Below, in pieces: positions 46,312 to 54,905 of a stretch of DNA of 64,000 bases. The notes under the pieces were generated by a model. That model searched no databases, was not told the DNA's origin, and saw only the letters and a program-made list of their open reading frames with translations. Position 1 is the first letter of the stretch. Each line of letters begins with the position of its first letter. This DNA comes from Oxalobacter formigenes (GTDB lineage: Bacteria; Pseudomonadota; Gammaproteobacteria; Burkholderiales; Burkholderiaceae_D). Location of the stretch: assembly GCA_023667225.1 (NCBI GenBank), contig JAMPAN010000003.1, positions 49,064 through 113,063 on the forward strand, in the 5' to 3' direction. Made by a program: the position numbers and the translations under genes.

Positions 46312-47013
46312 ATGAATATTGCTATTCTGGATGCTGCCGGGAATCGTGCATCAGGTATGTGCCGCTTTCTTTCTGCTGCCGGATATGCCTGCGAGGTTTA
46401 TCGCAGCAAAGAACGTTTTTTGGCAGCAATGGATACCTGTCTTGCCGATATTCTGTTTTTCGGTATGACAGAAAAACGCAGCGATTTTTTATCTCTGATG
46501 CAGGATGCGAGAGAAAAAGGAATCAAAAAGATACTTTTTCTGACGCAAACAGGGATGGTTGCGGCTATTGCTGATGCACTTGCAGCCGGAGCGGATGATT
46601 ATATATGCCTGCCTTTAAGACAGCATGAATTACTGGCGCGTATCAGCGTCTTATCACGGCAGATTGCTCCGGATGACGGACAACACCGGTATCTGGAATA
46701 TGGTGATTTTATATTCTGGCGTTATCCGAATCTTCTGACTTGCAGGTATAAAACTGTACGACTGACGGCAAAGGAATTTGAACTTGCGCTTCTGTTTTTC
46801 AGTCATATCGGGCTGCCGCTTTCCAGGGCACATATTGCGGAGGCAGTGTGGAAGATGGATGGGAATGATATGCTAAGAACCATTGATACTCATGTTTCCC
46901 GTGTCAGAAACAAGCTGAATTTGAGGCCGGAAAACGGTTTTTTGCTTGAGCAGGTATATGGATTTGGTTATCAGCTGCTTTCTTTGAGGGAAAAACAGGA
47001 GGTTCACGTATAA
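46312..47013 (+). CDS. OmpR-type response regulator with degenerate receiver domain
   Basis: A 233-residue protein with an N-terminal receiver-like domain (~1-120) and a C-terminal winged helix (~130-225). The DNA-binding part is clear: [31 protein letters not shown], then [14 protein letters not shown] and YGFGYQLL. In the receiver, the phosphoacceptor Asp position reads [10 protein letters not shown], the acidic pair reads ILDAAG, and the conserved Lys is Leu (ICLPLRQHE). It therefore probably works without phosphorylation. No histidine kinase lies nearby. Targets are unknown; it may sit just upstream of the prfA operon by chance. Confidence 0.85.
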   Translation: MNIAILDAAGNRASGMCRFLSAAGYACEVYRSKERFLAAMDTCLADILFFGMTEKRSDFLSLMQDAREKGIKKILFLTQTGMVAAIADALAAGADDYICLPLRQHELLARISVLSRQIAPDDGQHRYLEYGDFIFWRYPNLLTCRYKTVRLTAKEFELALLFFSHIGLPLSRAHIAEAVWKMDGNDMLRTIDTHVSRVRNKLNLRPENGFLLEQVYGFGYQLLSLREKQEVHV

Positions 47014-47041
47014 TGTTGCTTTCTTATTTCAGGTAAACGCC

Positions 47042-48124
47042 ATGAAACCATCAATGCTTACCCGCCTGGAGCAATTAGCGTTTCGTTTACATGAACTGGA
47101 TGAATGGCTCATGCAGCCTGATGCAGCGGATAACCAGGAAAATTACCGCCGTATGACGCGGGAACATGCAGAAATTTCCCCGGTGGTTTCCCTTTTTGAG
47201 GCATACCGTCAGGCCCAGTCGGATTTGTCGGCAGCCGAGGAAATGTTGCAGGATGCGGAAATGCGGGAATTCGCGCAGCAGGAAATAGGGGCTGCCCAGG
47301 AAAAAATGGCCGGCGTGGAAGAAGAATTGCAGGTGATGTTGCTTCCCCGTGATCCCAATGATGACAAGAATGTTTTTCTGGAGATTCGTGCCGGTACGGG
47401 TGGGGATGAGTCTGCTCTTTTTGCAGGTGATCTGCTGAGGATGTACACCCGTTTTGCCGAAAATAATGGCTGGTATGCCGAAATTGTTTCTTCTTCTCCT
47501 TCCGAACTGGGCGGATACAGGGAAGTTATTGTCCGGCTTTCAGGGAAGGGGGTATATTCCCGGATGAAATTTGAATCAGGCGGGCATCGTGTCCAGCGTG
47601 TGCCTGTAACAGAAACACAGGGCAGAATACATACTTCGGCCTGTACGGTTGCTGTGATGCCTGAAGCGGATGATGTGGCGGATGTGCAGATCAATCCATC
47701 GGATCTTCGTATTGATACTTTCCGTGCTTCCGGAGCAGGCGGCCAGCATATTAACAAGACGGATTCTGCTGTCCGGATTACGCATTTGCCTACCGGGATT
47801 GTTGTTGAATGCCAGGATGACCGCAGCCAGCATAAAAACCGGGCACAAGCTATGTCAGTGCTGGTAGCGCGTATTCGGGATGCACAGGTACGAGAGCAGC
47901 AGGCAAAAGAGGCGGCAACAAGAAAAAGCCTGGTTGGTTCCGGTGACAGAAGCGAGCGGATTCGTACCTATAATTATCCTCAGGGCAGGGTAACGGATCA
48001 CCGTATCAACCTGACCCTGTATAAGCTGGAAGCTGTAATGGATGGCGGTTTGGATGAATTGATCAATACGCTGGCAGCAGAGCATAAGGCACAGTTGCTT
48101 GCCGGGATGGGTGAACATGCCTGA
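47042..48124 (+). CDS. prfA: peptide chain release factor 1
   Basis: A 360-residue class I release factor. The GGQ motif is in [20 protein letters not shown] (~residue 235), which triggers peptidyl-tRNA hydrolysis. The stop-codon recognition PxT-type loop reads [20 protein letters not shown], and TET instead of SPF marks RF1 over RF2. The GGQ glutamine is the substrate of PrmC, encoded two genes downstream, which modifies this factor. Confidence 0.97.
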   Translation: MKPSMLTRLEQLAFRLHELDEWLMQPDAADNQENYRRMTREHAEISPVVSLFEAYRQAQSDLSAAEEMLQDAEMREFAQQEIGAAQEKMAGVEEELQVMLLPRDPNDDKNVFLEIRAGTGGDESALFAGDLLRMYTRFAENNGWYAEIVSSSPSELGGYREVIVRLSGKGVYSRMKFESGGHRVQRVPVTETQGRIHTSACTVAVMPEADDVADVQINPSDLRIDTFRASGAGGQHINKTDSAVRITHLPTGIVVECQDDRSQHKNRAQAMSVLVARIRDAQVREQQAKEAATRKSLVGSGDRSERIRTYNYPQGRVTDHRINLTLYKLEAVMDGGLDELINTLAAEHKAQLLAGMGEHA

Positions 48125-48239
48125 TGATAAAAGGATGCCTGTTTGCTGTTTTATTGTGCCGGAACATGGAAAAAAATTGTTTGGCAAAAAAATAACTGCT
48201 TTGTCCGGCAGCGCGTGACGTTGCCGTTATAAATCTGCC

Positions 48240-48707
48240 ATGCGTGCAAAAAAAGTGTTGTATTTTATTATGCTGCTGTGTTGCGGCTTTTTATTGTTTG
48301 CCTTTTATTTGCAGCATTATCAGTTTATGCCGCCGTGTCCGTTATGCGTTATACAGCGGTATGCCTATGCCGGTATTATTCTGTTTTGCCTTGCCGGCAG
48401 ACTGACGTCTTTTATCCGTACCGCTTCTTTTTTGGCGTTGCTGGCAGCTGCGGCGGGGGGGATGGCTGCCATGCTGCAATTGCAGGCTATTAAAAATCCT
48501 GCTATTCAGTGCGGTCGTGATCCTCTGGAGGCTGCTGTCAACAGCTTGCTGCCTGCCCAATGGCTGCCTTCACTGTTCAAGGCTGAAGGTTATTGCGGCG
48601 AGGTGCCGGACCGTATTATTGGCCTGACGCTGCCTGAATGGTCACTGGCGTGGTGTGTGCTTTTTTCCTGTATTTTCCTGATTATTCTTTTACGTCATCG
48701 GGGATGA
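48240..48707 (+). CDS. dsbB: disulfide bond formation protein DsbB
   Basis: A 155-residue four-helix inner-membrane protein that re-oxidises DsbA with quinone. The first redox pair is in MPPCPLCVIQRYAYAG and the second is the pair in IQCGRDP and EGYCGEVP. Helices are seen at residues ~7-24, ~40-58, ~62-80 and ~135-152. It lies between prfA and prmC, and its stop overlaps prmC by ATGA. A run of seven G residues encodes part of helix three; the frame is intact. Confidence 0.94.
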   Translation: MRAKKVLYFIMLLCCGFLLFAFYLQHYQFMPPCPLCVIQRYAYAGIILFCLAGRLTSFIRTASFLALLAAAAGGMAAMLQLQAIKNPAIQCGRDPLEAAVNSLLPAQWLPSLFKAEGYCGEVPDRIIGLTLPEWSLAWCVLFSCIFLIILLRHRG

Positions 48708-49600
48708 GTGCCATGCTGCCTGTTTGTTCTGGAAAAGCCCGGAAAAGAGAAGCATTTTCTTTGGATATTATCAGGACAGGCATTCGTATCGGCACGCTTT
48801 TAACGCCTCCGCTGATAGACCCGGTTGATTTGCGGGTTTTGCTGGGATATGCGCTTGGGTTATCACATGCCCAGTTGATCACCCAATCTGAACGGGAGCT
48901 GAGCGAAGAAGAGGCTGCGGTAGTGTCTGACATGCTGATGCGCAGGCAGAAAGGAGAGCCGGTTGCCTATATTGTTGGCGAGCGTGAGTTTTATGGCCGT
49001 TCTTTTGCCGTTACTCCTGATGTGTTGATTCCACGGCCTGAAACGGAGTTGTTGGTTGAAGTGGCTGTCAACGCGCTTCCCAAGGCGGCATGTCTGCTTG
49101 ATCTGGGAACGGGTTCTGGCGCTATTGCGGTATCGGCAGCCTGCGAAAGGGAAGATATCCAGGTTGTTGCTACGGATATTTCCGCTGCGGCGCTTGAGGT
49201 GGCAAAGGAAAATGCAAGACGCCATCTTGGTGAAAACAGAAATATTGTTTTTTGCAGAGGAGATTGGTTTGCTGCTTTGTCTTCGCCGAGACGATTTGAC
49301 GGAATTGTTTCCAATCCTCCGTATATTGCAAAAAGGGACGCTTGCCTTTTACAGGGAGATTTGCGCTATGAGCCTGCTGCTGCCCTGACGGATTTTGCAG
49401 ATGGGCTGTCTGTTTTCATGAGGCTGATTGAACAGGCGCCCCACTGGTTAAAACCGGGCGGACAGCTTTGGGTGGAGCATGGTTATGATCAGGCAAAGCA
49501 GGTTCGTGCCTGGCTTTTTTCCAGAGGATTTGTGTCAGTTGCAAGCTGGCGGGATTTGTCAGGGATTGAGCGGGTCAGCGGCGGTATTTTCCCCGGGTAA
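48704..49600 (+). CDS. prmC: release factor glutamine methyltransferase
   Basis: A 298-residue class I SAM methyltransferase that methylates the GGQ glutamine of RF1/RF2. An N-terminal helical bundle ends in GEPVAYIVGEREFYGRSFAVTPDVLIPRPETE. The SAM site is LLDLGTGSGAIAVSAA, and the catalytic NPPY is in GIVSNPPYIAKRD. The ATG at 48704 overlaps the dsbB stop, which suggests coupling. The genes prfA and prmC share this operon. Confidence 0.95.
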   Translation: MSAMLPVCSGKARKREAFSLDIIRTGIRIGTLLTPPLIDPVDLRVLLGYALGLSHAQLITQSERELSEEEAAVVSDMLMRRQKGEPVAYIVGEREFYGRSFAVTPDVLIPRPETELLVEVAVNALPKAACLLDLGTGSGAIAVSAACEREDIQVVATDISAAALEVAKENARRHLGENRNIVFCRGDWFAALSSPRRFDGIVSNPPYIAKRDACLLQGDLRYEPAAALTDFADGLSVFMRLIEQAPHWLKPGGQLWVEHGYDQAKQVRAWLFSRGFVSVASWRDLSGIERVSGGIFPG

Positions 49601-49636
49601 CGCCGCAATGGATGGAGAACGGGTACAATCGCTACC

Positions 49637-50287
49637 ATGAAAAATATTGTTATTCTTATTTCCGGCCGTGGCAGCAATATGGAAGCCCTTATCCAGGCGC
49701 GGGATGCGCAGGCATGGCCGGCAAGGATTGCGGCGGTTATCAGCAATACTGAAAAAGCAGCCGGATTGGCAATAGCTGAAAGATCAGGCATCTTTACCCA
49801 GGCTGTTGTAAGAAATCCCGGTGAAGACAGGCCTCTGTATGATGCCAGACTGGCTGATGCCATCGACCGGCATAATCCGGATTTGCTGGTGCTGGCAGGT
49901 TTTATGCGCATTCTGACAGCGGAATTTGTTCGTCATTATGAGGGCCGGATAATCAATATTCATCCGGCACTGCTTCCGTCATTTACCGGACTGCATACGC
50001 ATGCACGGGCCATTGCAGCAGGTGTCAGGCTGCATGGCGCAACGGTTCATTTTGTTACGCCGGAACTGGATGCCGGGCCGATTATTGCCCAGGCTGCCGT
50101 GCCGGTGTTGCCTGATGATACAGAAGAAAAGCTGGCAGCCAGAGTTTTACAACAGGAACACCGCCTTTATCCGCAGGTTGTGCGCTGGCTGGTGGAAGAT
50201 AAAGTCCGTCTAAAAGCGGGAAGGGTTGTGCTGGATGAATCTGTCAACTTTCCTGCCGGATATATGCTTATCGGGGATTTCTCATGA
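49637..50287 (+). CDS. purN: phosphoribosylglycinamide formyltransferase 1
   Basis: A 216-residue enzyme that transfers formyl from 10-formyltetrahydrofolate to GAR in purine synthesis. ILISGRGSNMEALIQA is the phosphate-binding N-terminus. LAGFMRILTAEFVRHYEGRIINIHPALLPSF carries the catalytic NIHP, followed by the aspartate in ELDAGPIIAQAAV. It overlaps the next gene by four bases. Confidence 0.96.
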   Translation: MKNIVILISGRGSNMEALIQARDAQAWPARIAAVISNTEKAAGLAIAERSGIFTQAVVRNPGEDRPLYDARLADAIDRHNPDLLVLAGFMRILTAEFVRHYEGRIINIHPALLPSFTGLHTHARAIAAGVRLHGATVHFVTPELDAGPIIAQAAVPVLPDDTEEKLAARVLQQEHRLYPQVVRWLVEDKVRLKAGRVVLDESVNFPAGYMLIGDFS

Positions 50288-51543
50288 GACCGTTTTCCCG
50301 CCATATCCTTGCTCATGCCGGGCAGGTTTTAGGGGAGGTGATGAAATGGATGGCGCCTGCCGACCATATTCTGTCACGCTATTTCAGAGAAAACCGCCGC
50401 ATTGGCGCAAGGGAACGGGGAGCTATCGCAGAAGGGGTTTACGCTGTTTTGCGCCATCGTCTGTTTTTTACCAATTATGCTGAATCAGGCAGTGGCCCGC
50501 TGATGCGCCGCCTGGCACTGTTGGGTTTTGCCGAATCGGCGGGTATTGCTGTATTGGGAGATATTTCTAAAGAAGAGCGTGCCTGGCTTGAACGTATGGA
50601 AACGGTTGACCGTTCCCGGCTGGCATTGCGGGTTCAGGCAGATATGCCGGAATGGATTTATGAGCGGTTGACGGCTCAGTATGGTGAAGCGGAAACGCTT
50701 CTTTTGGCGCAGGCAATGAATGTGCCCGCGCCACTGGATTTGCGTATCAATACTTTGAAGGCCAGGCGTGAAGACGTAATGGCAATGCTCTCTGGCGTGC
50801 CGCTGGCTTTTTCACCGACTTTGTATGCACCGCTGGGCCTGAGACTGGAAAAAAAGGCGGCATTGCAGTCCATGCCGGTTTTTCTTGAAGGAGCGGTGGA
50901 AGTACAGGATGAAGGAAGCCAGATTCTGGCGCAGATTGTCGGGGCAAAACGCGGTGAAATGGTAACGGATTTTTGCGCAGGAGCAGGCGGCAAAACGCTT
51001 GCAATAGGAACAGCCATGCGCAATACCGGCCGTCTTTATGCTTTTGATATTTCCCGGAAACGGTTGTCGAAAATGAAACCCCGGCTGGCGCGCAGCGGGT
51101 TATCCAATGTTTATCCTGTTCATATTGCCCATGAGCGGGACGCCAGAGTAAAAAAACTGGCAGGGAAGATGGATCGCGTGCTTGTAGATGCGCCTTGCAG
51201 CGGGTTAGGTACATTGAGGCGCAATCCGGATATCAAATGGCGGCAGACGCCTGAAGGGCTGGCTGAACTGAAGGTCAAACAGGAAGCTATCCTGTGTTCG
51301 GCTTCCCGTCTGGTTAAATCGGGTGGGCGGCTGGTTTATGCAACGTGCAGTTTCCTTGAAGAAGAAAATGAGGCGGTAGTTGGCCGTTTTCTTTCGGCAA
51401 ATCCGGATTTTGCGCTTTGCCCGATGAAAACAATTCTGGCCGAGCAAAAGATTGCGCTTGAAATGGGCGATTATCTCAAGCTGTTGCCGCATCGCCATCA
51501 GACAGACGGTTTTTTTGCAGCAGTGCTGGAAAAGCGTTCCTAG
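50284..51543 (+). CDS. rsmB: RsmB/NOP2-family 16S rRNA (cytosine-C5) methyltransferase
   Basis: A 419-residue RNA m5C methyltransferase. An N-terminal NusB-like helical region (~1-100) leads to a Rossmann SAM domain with TDFCAGAGGKTLAIG. The two catalytic cysteines are in VDAPCSGLGTLRRNPD and VYATCSFLEEENE. RsmB targets C967 of 16S rRNA; another RsmB/F-type target is possible because the family members look alike. It is coupled to purN by overlap. Confidence 0.85.
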   Translation: MRPFSRHILAHAGQVLGEVMKWMAPADHILSRYFRENRRIGARERGAIAEGVYAVLRHRLFFTNYAESGSGPLMRRLALLGFAESAGIAVLGDISKEERAWLERMETVDRSRLALRVQADMPEWIYERLTAQYGEAETLLLAQAMNVPAPLDLRINTLKARREDVMAMLSGVPLAFSPTLYAPLGLRLEKKAALQSMPVFLEGAVEVQDEGSQILAQIVGAKRGEMVTDFCAGAGGKTLAIGTAMRNTGRLYAFDISRKRLSKMKPRLARSGLSNVYPVHIAHERDARVKKLAGKMDRVLVDAPCSGLGTLRRNPDIKWRQTPEGLAELKVKQEAILCSASRLVKSGGRLVYATCSFLEEENEAVVGRFLSANPDFALCPMKTILAEQKIALEMGDYLKLLPHRHQTDGFFAAVLEKRS

Positions 51544-51759
51544 GAACAGTTGCCATTTCTTTTGTAAAATCAACCGGGTTTGTACTGCCGGTGGTACAAT
51601 AACGGATGGCCGGCAGTTATGGCCTCAAATCACTGATCGCGGCAGGCTGTTTGCCGGATTCATTTGTCCCAATCCATGTGCAGTATTTTTCATTCAAGAC
51701 GATATGGCTAATCTTTCATTTTCCCATACCTTGCCTGATACGTCGCAAAGGAGAGTTTC

Positions 51760-53421
51760 ATGATTCTTGGCATTGACGTAGGCGGTACGCATACCGATTC
51801 GGTTCTGATGAACAACCGGCAGATTATCCGTAAATCCAAAGTGCTTACCGACAAGGAAAATATTCTCAAATCTGTTTTAACGGCTACGCGCGCTGTTGCC
51901 GAAGCCGGGGATATTAAAAAACTCCAGCGTATTGTTTTAAGCACAACTATTTCAACCAACGCCGTTGTTCAAAACCAGATGGATGAGGTTGGACTGATTG
52001 TTATGAATGGACCGGGCGTTGCGCCGCAGGATTTGCCGCTGGCAGATAAAACCAGACTGGTTGCAGGGTACATGAATCACCGCGGCATGGAAGCCGAGGC
52101 GATCAACAAGGCGGAAATGGAAGAAGCACAGTATTTGCTGGAAAAGAAAGGTATTGCCCATTTTGCCATTATCGGCAAGTTTGCCACTCGCAATCCGGCA
52201 CATGAGAAGGCAGCGGAAGCTGTTTTTGCCAAAAAGGCCAAACATGTTTCTGTCAGCCACCAGTTATCCGGCTCGCTTAATTTTCCGCGACGGATTGCCA
52301 CAACTTATCTGAATGAAGCTGTCTGGAGCCTTCACAGGAAGCTGGTGGAACAGCTTGACGCCTATATGAAAGAACTTGGCGTTAATGTGCCGTTGTATAT
52401 CCTGAAAGCGGATGGCGGTACGATTGAATACCGTCAGTCGCAAACCCAGCCGGTGCAGACAATTCTTTCCGGCCCGGCGGCAACTATCATGGGGGTTTTG
52501 CCTTTTGTTTCGCTGGAAAAAGATTCCATTTCTGTTGATATTGGCGGCACCACTACCGATATTGCCCTTTTTGCGGATGGCGTGCCGCTTCTGGAGCCGC
52601 TTGGTGTACAGATTGAAGGGCACAAGACAGCTGTTCGCGGTTTGCTGACACATTCTATTGGCGTGGGCGGTGACAGCCATGTCCGGGTTGCCGATGGCAA
52701 GCTGCTTTTAGGCCCTGAACGGCGCGGCGCAGCCATGGCGCTTGGCGGCCCTGTTCCCACGCCGACAGATGCCGCGATAGTGCTTGGGCTGGCTGATTTT
52801 GGCGACAAAACGAAGGCGCTTTCTGCTATGGAAAGCCTGGCTGTTCAGCTAAAGCAGAATCCGGAAGAAACAGCACGTGCTGTTCTCAATCTGGCAGGGA
52901 AAATGATTACAGCAAAAATCAGAAGTATGCTGGAGGAAGTAAACGGCAAGCCGGTTTATACAATTCACGAATTGCTGGAGGGACGCAGGATTAACCCGGC
53001 AGAAATGATTGTTATTGGCGGGCCTGCGCCTTTTATGGCCAAAACGCTGGAAGAAATGGCGGGATACAAGGCTGTTGTCCCACAGGATTCGGATGTGATT
53101 AACGCCAGCGGTGCTGCTATGGCAAGAACAACCGTTGAGCTGAATTTGGTGGCGGATACAGAGGACGGTTCACTTTCCATTGCCGAAGAAGGGGTATTGC
53201 AGCGTATTTCATCCAGCTTTACGGAAAGGGATGTGATCGACCTTGGCAAAAATATGCTGATTGAAAAAGCCCGTGCCGCAGGCGCCAGGGAAGAGGATAT
53301 TGTGGTGGAAATTGCCGATATCCAGTCTTTTAACGTGGTCAGAGGGTTTGCCACTACCGGCAAAAATATCCGGGTCAGATTACAGGTAAAACCGGGCCTG
53401 ATCAAACACGAAGCAAATTAG
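51760..53421 (+). CDS. hydantoinase/oxoprolinase family protein (HyuA-like)
   Basis: A 553-residue ASKHA-type protein of the N-methylhydantoinase A/5-oxoprolinase subunit A family. ILGIDVGGTHTDSVLM is the N-terminal phosphate-1 motif. STTISTNAVVQNQMD and ISVDIGGTTTDIALFADG (metal/ATP site) follow, then THSIGVGGDSHVRV. The C-terminal IVIGGPAPFMAKTLEEM is also typical. No HyuB partner is present. It is instead followed 10 bp later by an HDAC-like gene, so the two probably act together. ATG 51760 has AAGGAGAG upstream. The substrate is unknown. Confidence 0.86.
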   Translation: MILGIDVGGTHTDSVLMNNRQIIRKSKVLTDKENILKSVLTATRAVAEAGDIKKLQRIVLSTTISTNAVVQNQMDEVGLIVMNGPGVAPQDLPLADKTRLVAGYMNHRGMEAEAINKAEMEEAQYLLEKKGIAHFAIIGKFATRNPAHEKAAEAVFAKKAKHVSVSHQLSGSLNFPRRIATTYLNEAVWSLHRKLVEQLDAYMKELGVNVPLYILKADGGTIEYRQSQTQPVQTILSGPAATIMGVLPFVSLEKDSISVDIGGTTTDIALFADGVPLLEPLGVQIEGHKTAVRGLLTHSIGVGGDSHVRVADGKLLLGPERRGAAMALGGPVPTPTDAAIVLGLADFGDKTKALSAMESLAVQLKQNPEETARAVLNLAGKMITAKIRSMLEEVNGKPVYTIHELLEGRRINPAEMIVIGGPAPFMAKTLEEMAGYKAVVPQDSDVINASGAAMARTTVELNLVADTEDGSLSIAEEGVLQRISSSFTERDVIDLGKNMLIEKARAAGAREEDIVVEIADIQSFNVVRGFATTGKNIRVRLQVKPGLIKHEAN

Positions 53422-53431
53422 GGAGGATGTC

Positions 53432-54745
53432 GTGACCAAAACAACAGGACTGGTTTTTTTCCCGGCATTTGACTATGCCATCACACCAACGCATCCTGAA
53501 CGGGAAGAGCGGCTGCTTTATACTCAGGATCAGGTATTTGAGGAAGGCTTGCTGGATTTCGAAAATATTAAAGAATATAAGCCGGTATTATGTACAGAGC
53601 AGGATATCCAGCGGGTGCATTTCTGTGTGCCGGATATCAAGACCATTGTTCATGCCTCCCACCTGATTGCTGTTGGCGGCACCCTGGTGGCAGCAGACAA
53701 GGTCATGAACAAGGAAGTGGATAATGCCTTTGCGCTGGTACGCCCCTGCGGCCACCATTCCATGCGTGTTGTTCATGGCAGCAGGGGGTTCTGCACCCTG
53801 AACATGGAAGCAATTATGGTGGAATATATCCGTCAGAAGTATGGTGTGCGCCGGATTGCGATTGTTGATACGGACTGCCACCACGGTGATGGTTCCCAGG
53901 ATATTTTCTGGCATGACCCGGATGTGTTGTTTATTTCCATGCACCAGGACGGAAGGACGCTGTATCCTGGTTCCGGTTTTCCGGATGAAATGGGCGGGCC
54001 TAATGCTTTCGGTATGACTATTAATTTGCCAATGCCGCCTGAAACATGCGAGGAAGGTTTCCTGTATGTGTTAAATGAAATCGTTATGCCGATTGTGAAT
54101 GATTTCAAGCCGGAGCTGATTATCAATTCTGCCGGGCAGGATAATCATTATTCCGATCCCATCACGAATATGAAATTTACAGCGCAGGGTTATGCCGAGC
54201 TGAACCACCGGTTAAATCCTGATATTTGTGTACTGGAAGGCGGTTATTCTATTGAGAGTGCGCTGCCCTATATCAATACGGGGATTATTCTGGCTATGGC
54301 CGGTATGGATTACAGCAATATCCGTGAACCGGATTATGATCCGCGCAAGCAGGTTCAGCCCAGGCATATTACGGAGTTCCTGGTCAAGCTGAAAGATTAT
54401 ACGTTGCAGAATTGGGCAAACCGCCGTGATTTGCGTTACCAGGTTTATCCGGATCAGCCTTTCCATAAACGGTCTGTGCATATTTTCTACGATACAGCAC
54501 ATATTCGGGAAAACCTGCATGAGGTTGTCAGGCAGTGTCATGACTGCGGCGGAGCAGTTACGCTGGATTCCAGTGCGGATACCGGTCGGCATGGGCATAT
54601 TTTTGCGGTCCAGCTTCCCCGTTATTGCTGCGATGCCTGCCGGGAGTGGGGGGAGGAACAGTTTGAAAAAGCCAATCCCAAGAGTTATGCGCAGATTTTC
54701 CTGCAGGATAAAGATAGGGACGAATACCATATCAAAAGCCGGTAA
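53432..54745 (+). CDS. histone-deacetylase-superfamily hydrolase with C-terminal Zn-ribbon-like tail
   Basis: A 437-residue arginase/HDAC-fold amidohydrolase starting at GTG, with GGGAGG upstream. The catalytic region is intact: CGHHSM (His pair), DTDCHHGDGSQDIF (zinc Asp and His), NSAGQDNHYSDP (zinc Asp) and LEGGYSIES (Tyr). The last ~75 residues add CHDCGG and CCDAC, a likely four-cysteine zinc ribbon not found in AcuC-type enzymes. Such proteins remove acyl groups from amines or polyamines. Coupling to a hydantoinase-like gene suggests a ring-opening/deacylation pathway; this is inference. Confidence 0.85.
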   Translation: MTKTTGLVFFPAFDYAITPTHPEREERLLYTQDQVFEEGLLDFENIKEYKPVLCTEQDIQRVHFCVPDIKTIVHASHLIAVGGTLVAADKVMNKEVDNAFALVRPCGHHSMRVVHGSRGFCTLNMEAIMVEYIRQKYGVRRIAIVDTDCHHGDGSQDIFWHDPDVLFISMHQDGRTLYPGSGFPDEMGGPNAFGMTINLPMPPETCEEGFLYVLNEIVMPIVNDFKPELIINSAGQDNHYSDPITNMKFTAQGYAELNHRLNPDICVLEGGYSIESALPYINTGIILAMAGMDYSNIREPDYDPRKQVQPRHITEFLVKLKDYTLQNWANRRDLRYQVYPDQPFHKRSVHIFYDTAHIRENLHEVVRQCHDCGGAVTLDSSADTGRHGHIFAVQLPRYCCDACREWGEEQFEKANPKSYAQIFLQDKDRDEYHIKSR

Positions 54746-54768
54746 TGGCCGGACTTTTATGGGGTGGG

Positions 54769-54797
54769 AAAAAGCCGGCTTATGCCGGCTTTTTTAC
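54769..54797 (+). terminator. intrinsic terminator after the HDAC-like gene
   Basis: AAAGCCGGC (54771-54779) pairs with GCCGGCTTT (54784-54792) around a TTAT loop, followed by T residues. It lies 24 bases after the stop codon. Confidence 0.88.
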
Positions 54798-54844
54798 TAT
54801 GGCGCAGCAGATCCGGAAAGTGGAATGGAAGTGTTTGGAAAATA

Positions 54845-54878
54845 AAAAAAACAGCAGGAATATTCCTGCTGTTTTTTA
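54845..54878 (-). terminator. bidirectional intrinsic terminator, serving the CoA-transferase gene
   Basis: A perfect palindrome of ACAGCAGGAA and TTCCTGCTGT (54851-54872) with A and T runs on both sides. It stands 28 bases downstream of the minus-strand CoA-transferase stop and backs up the preceding terminator. Confidence 0.88.
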
Positions 54879-54905
54879 TTCTTACCTATATCTGAAAAGC
54901 ATGTT

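Noticed and set aside
48451..48462. G7 run in dsbB as a contingency tract
   Set aside because: It is shorter than the other two and the frame is intact through it; DsbB is a housekeeping protein.
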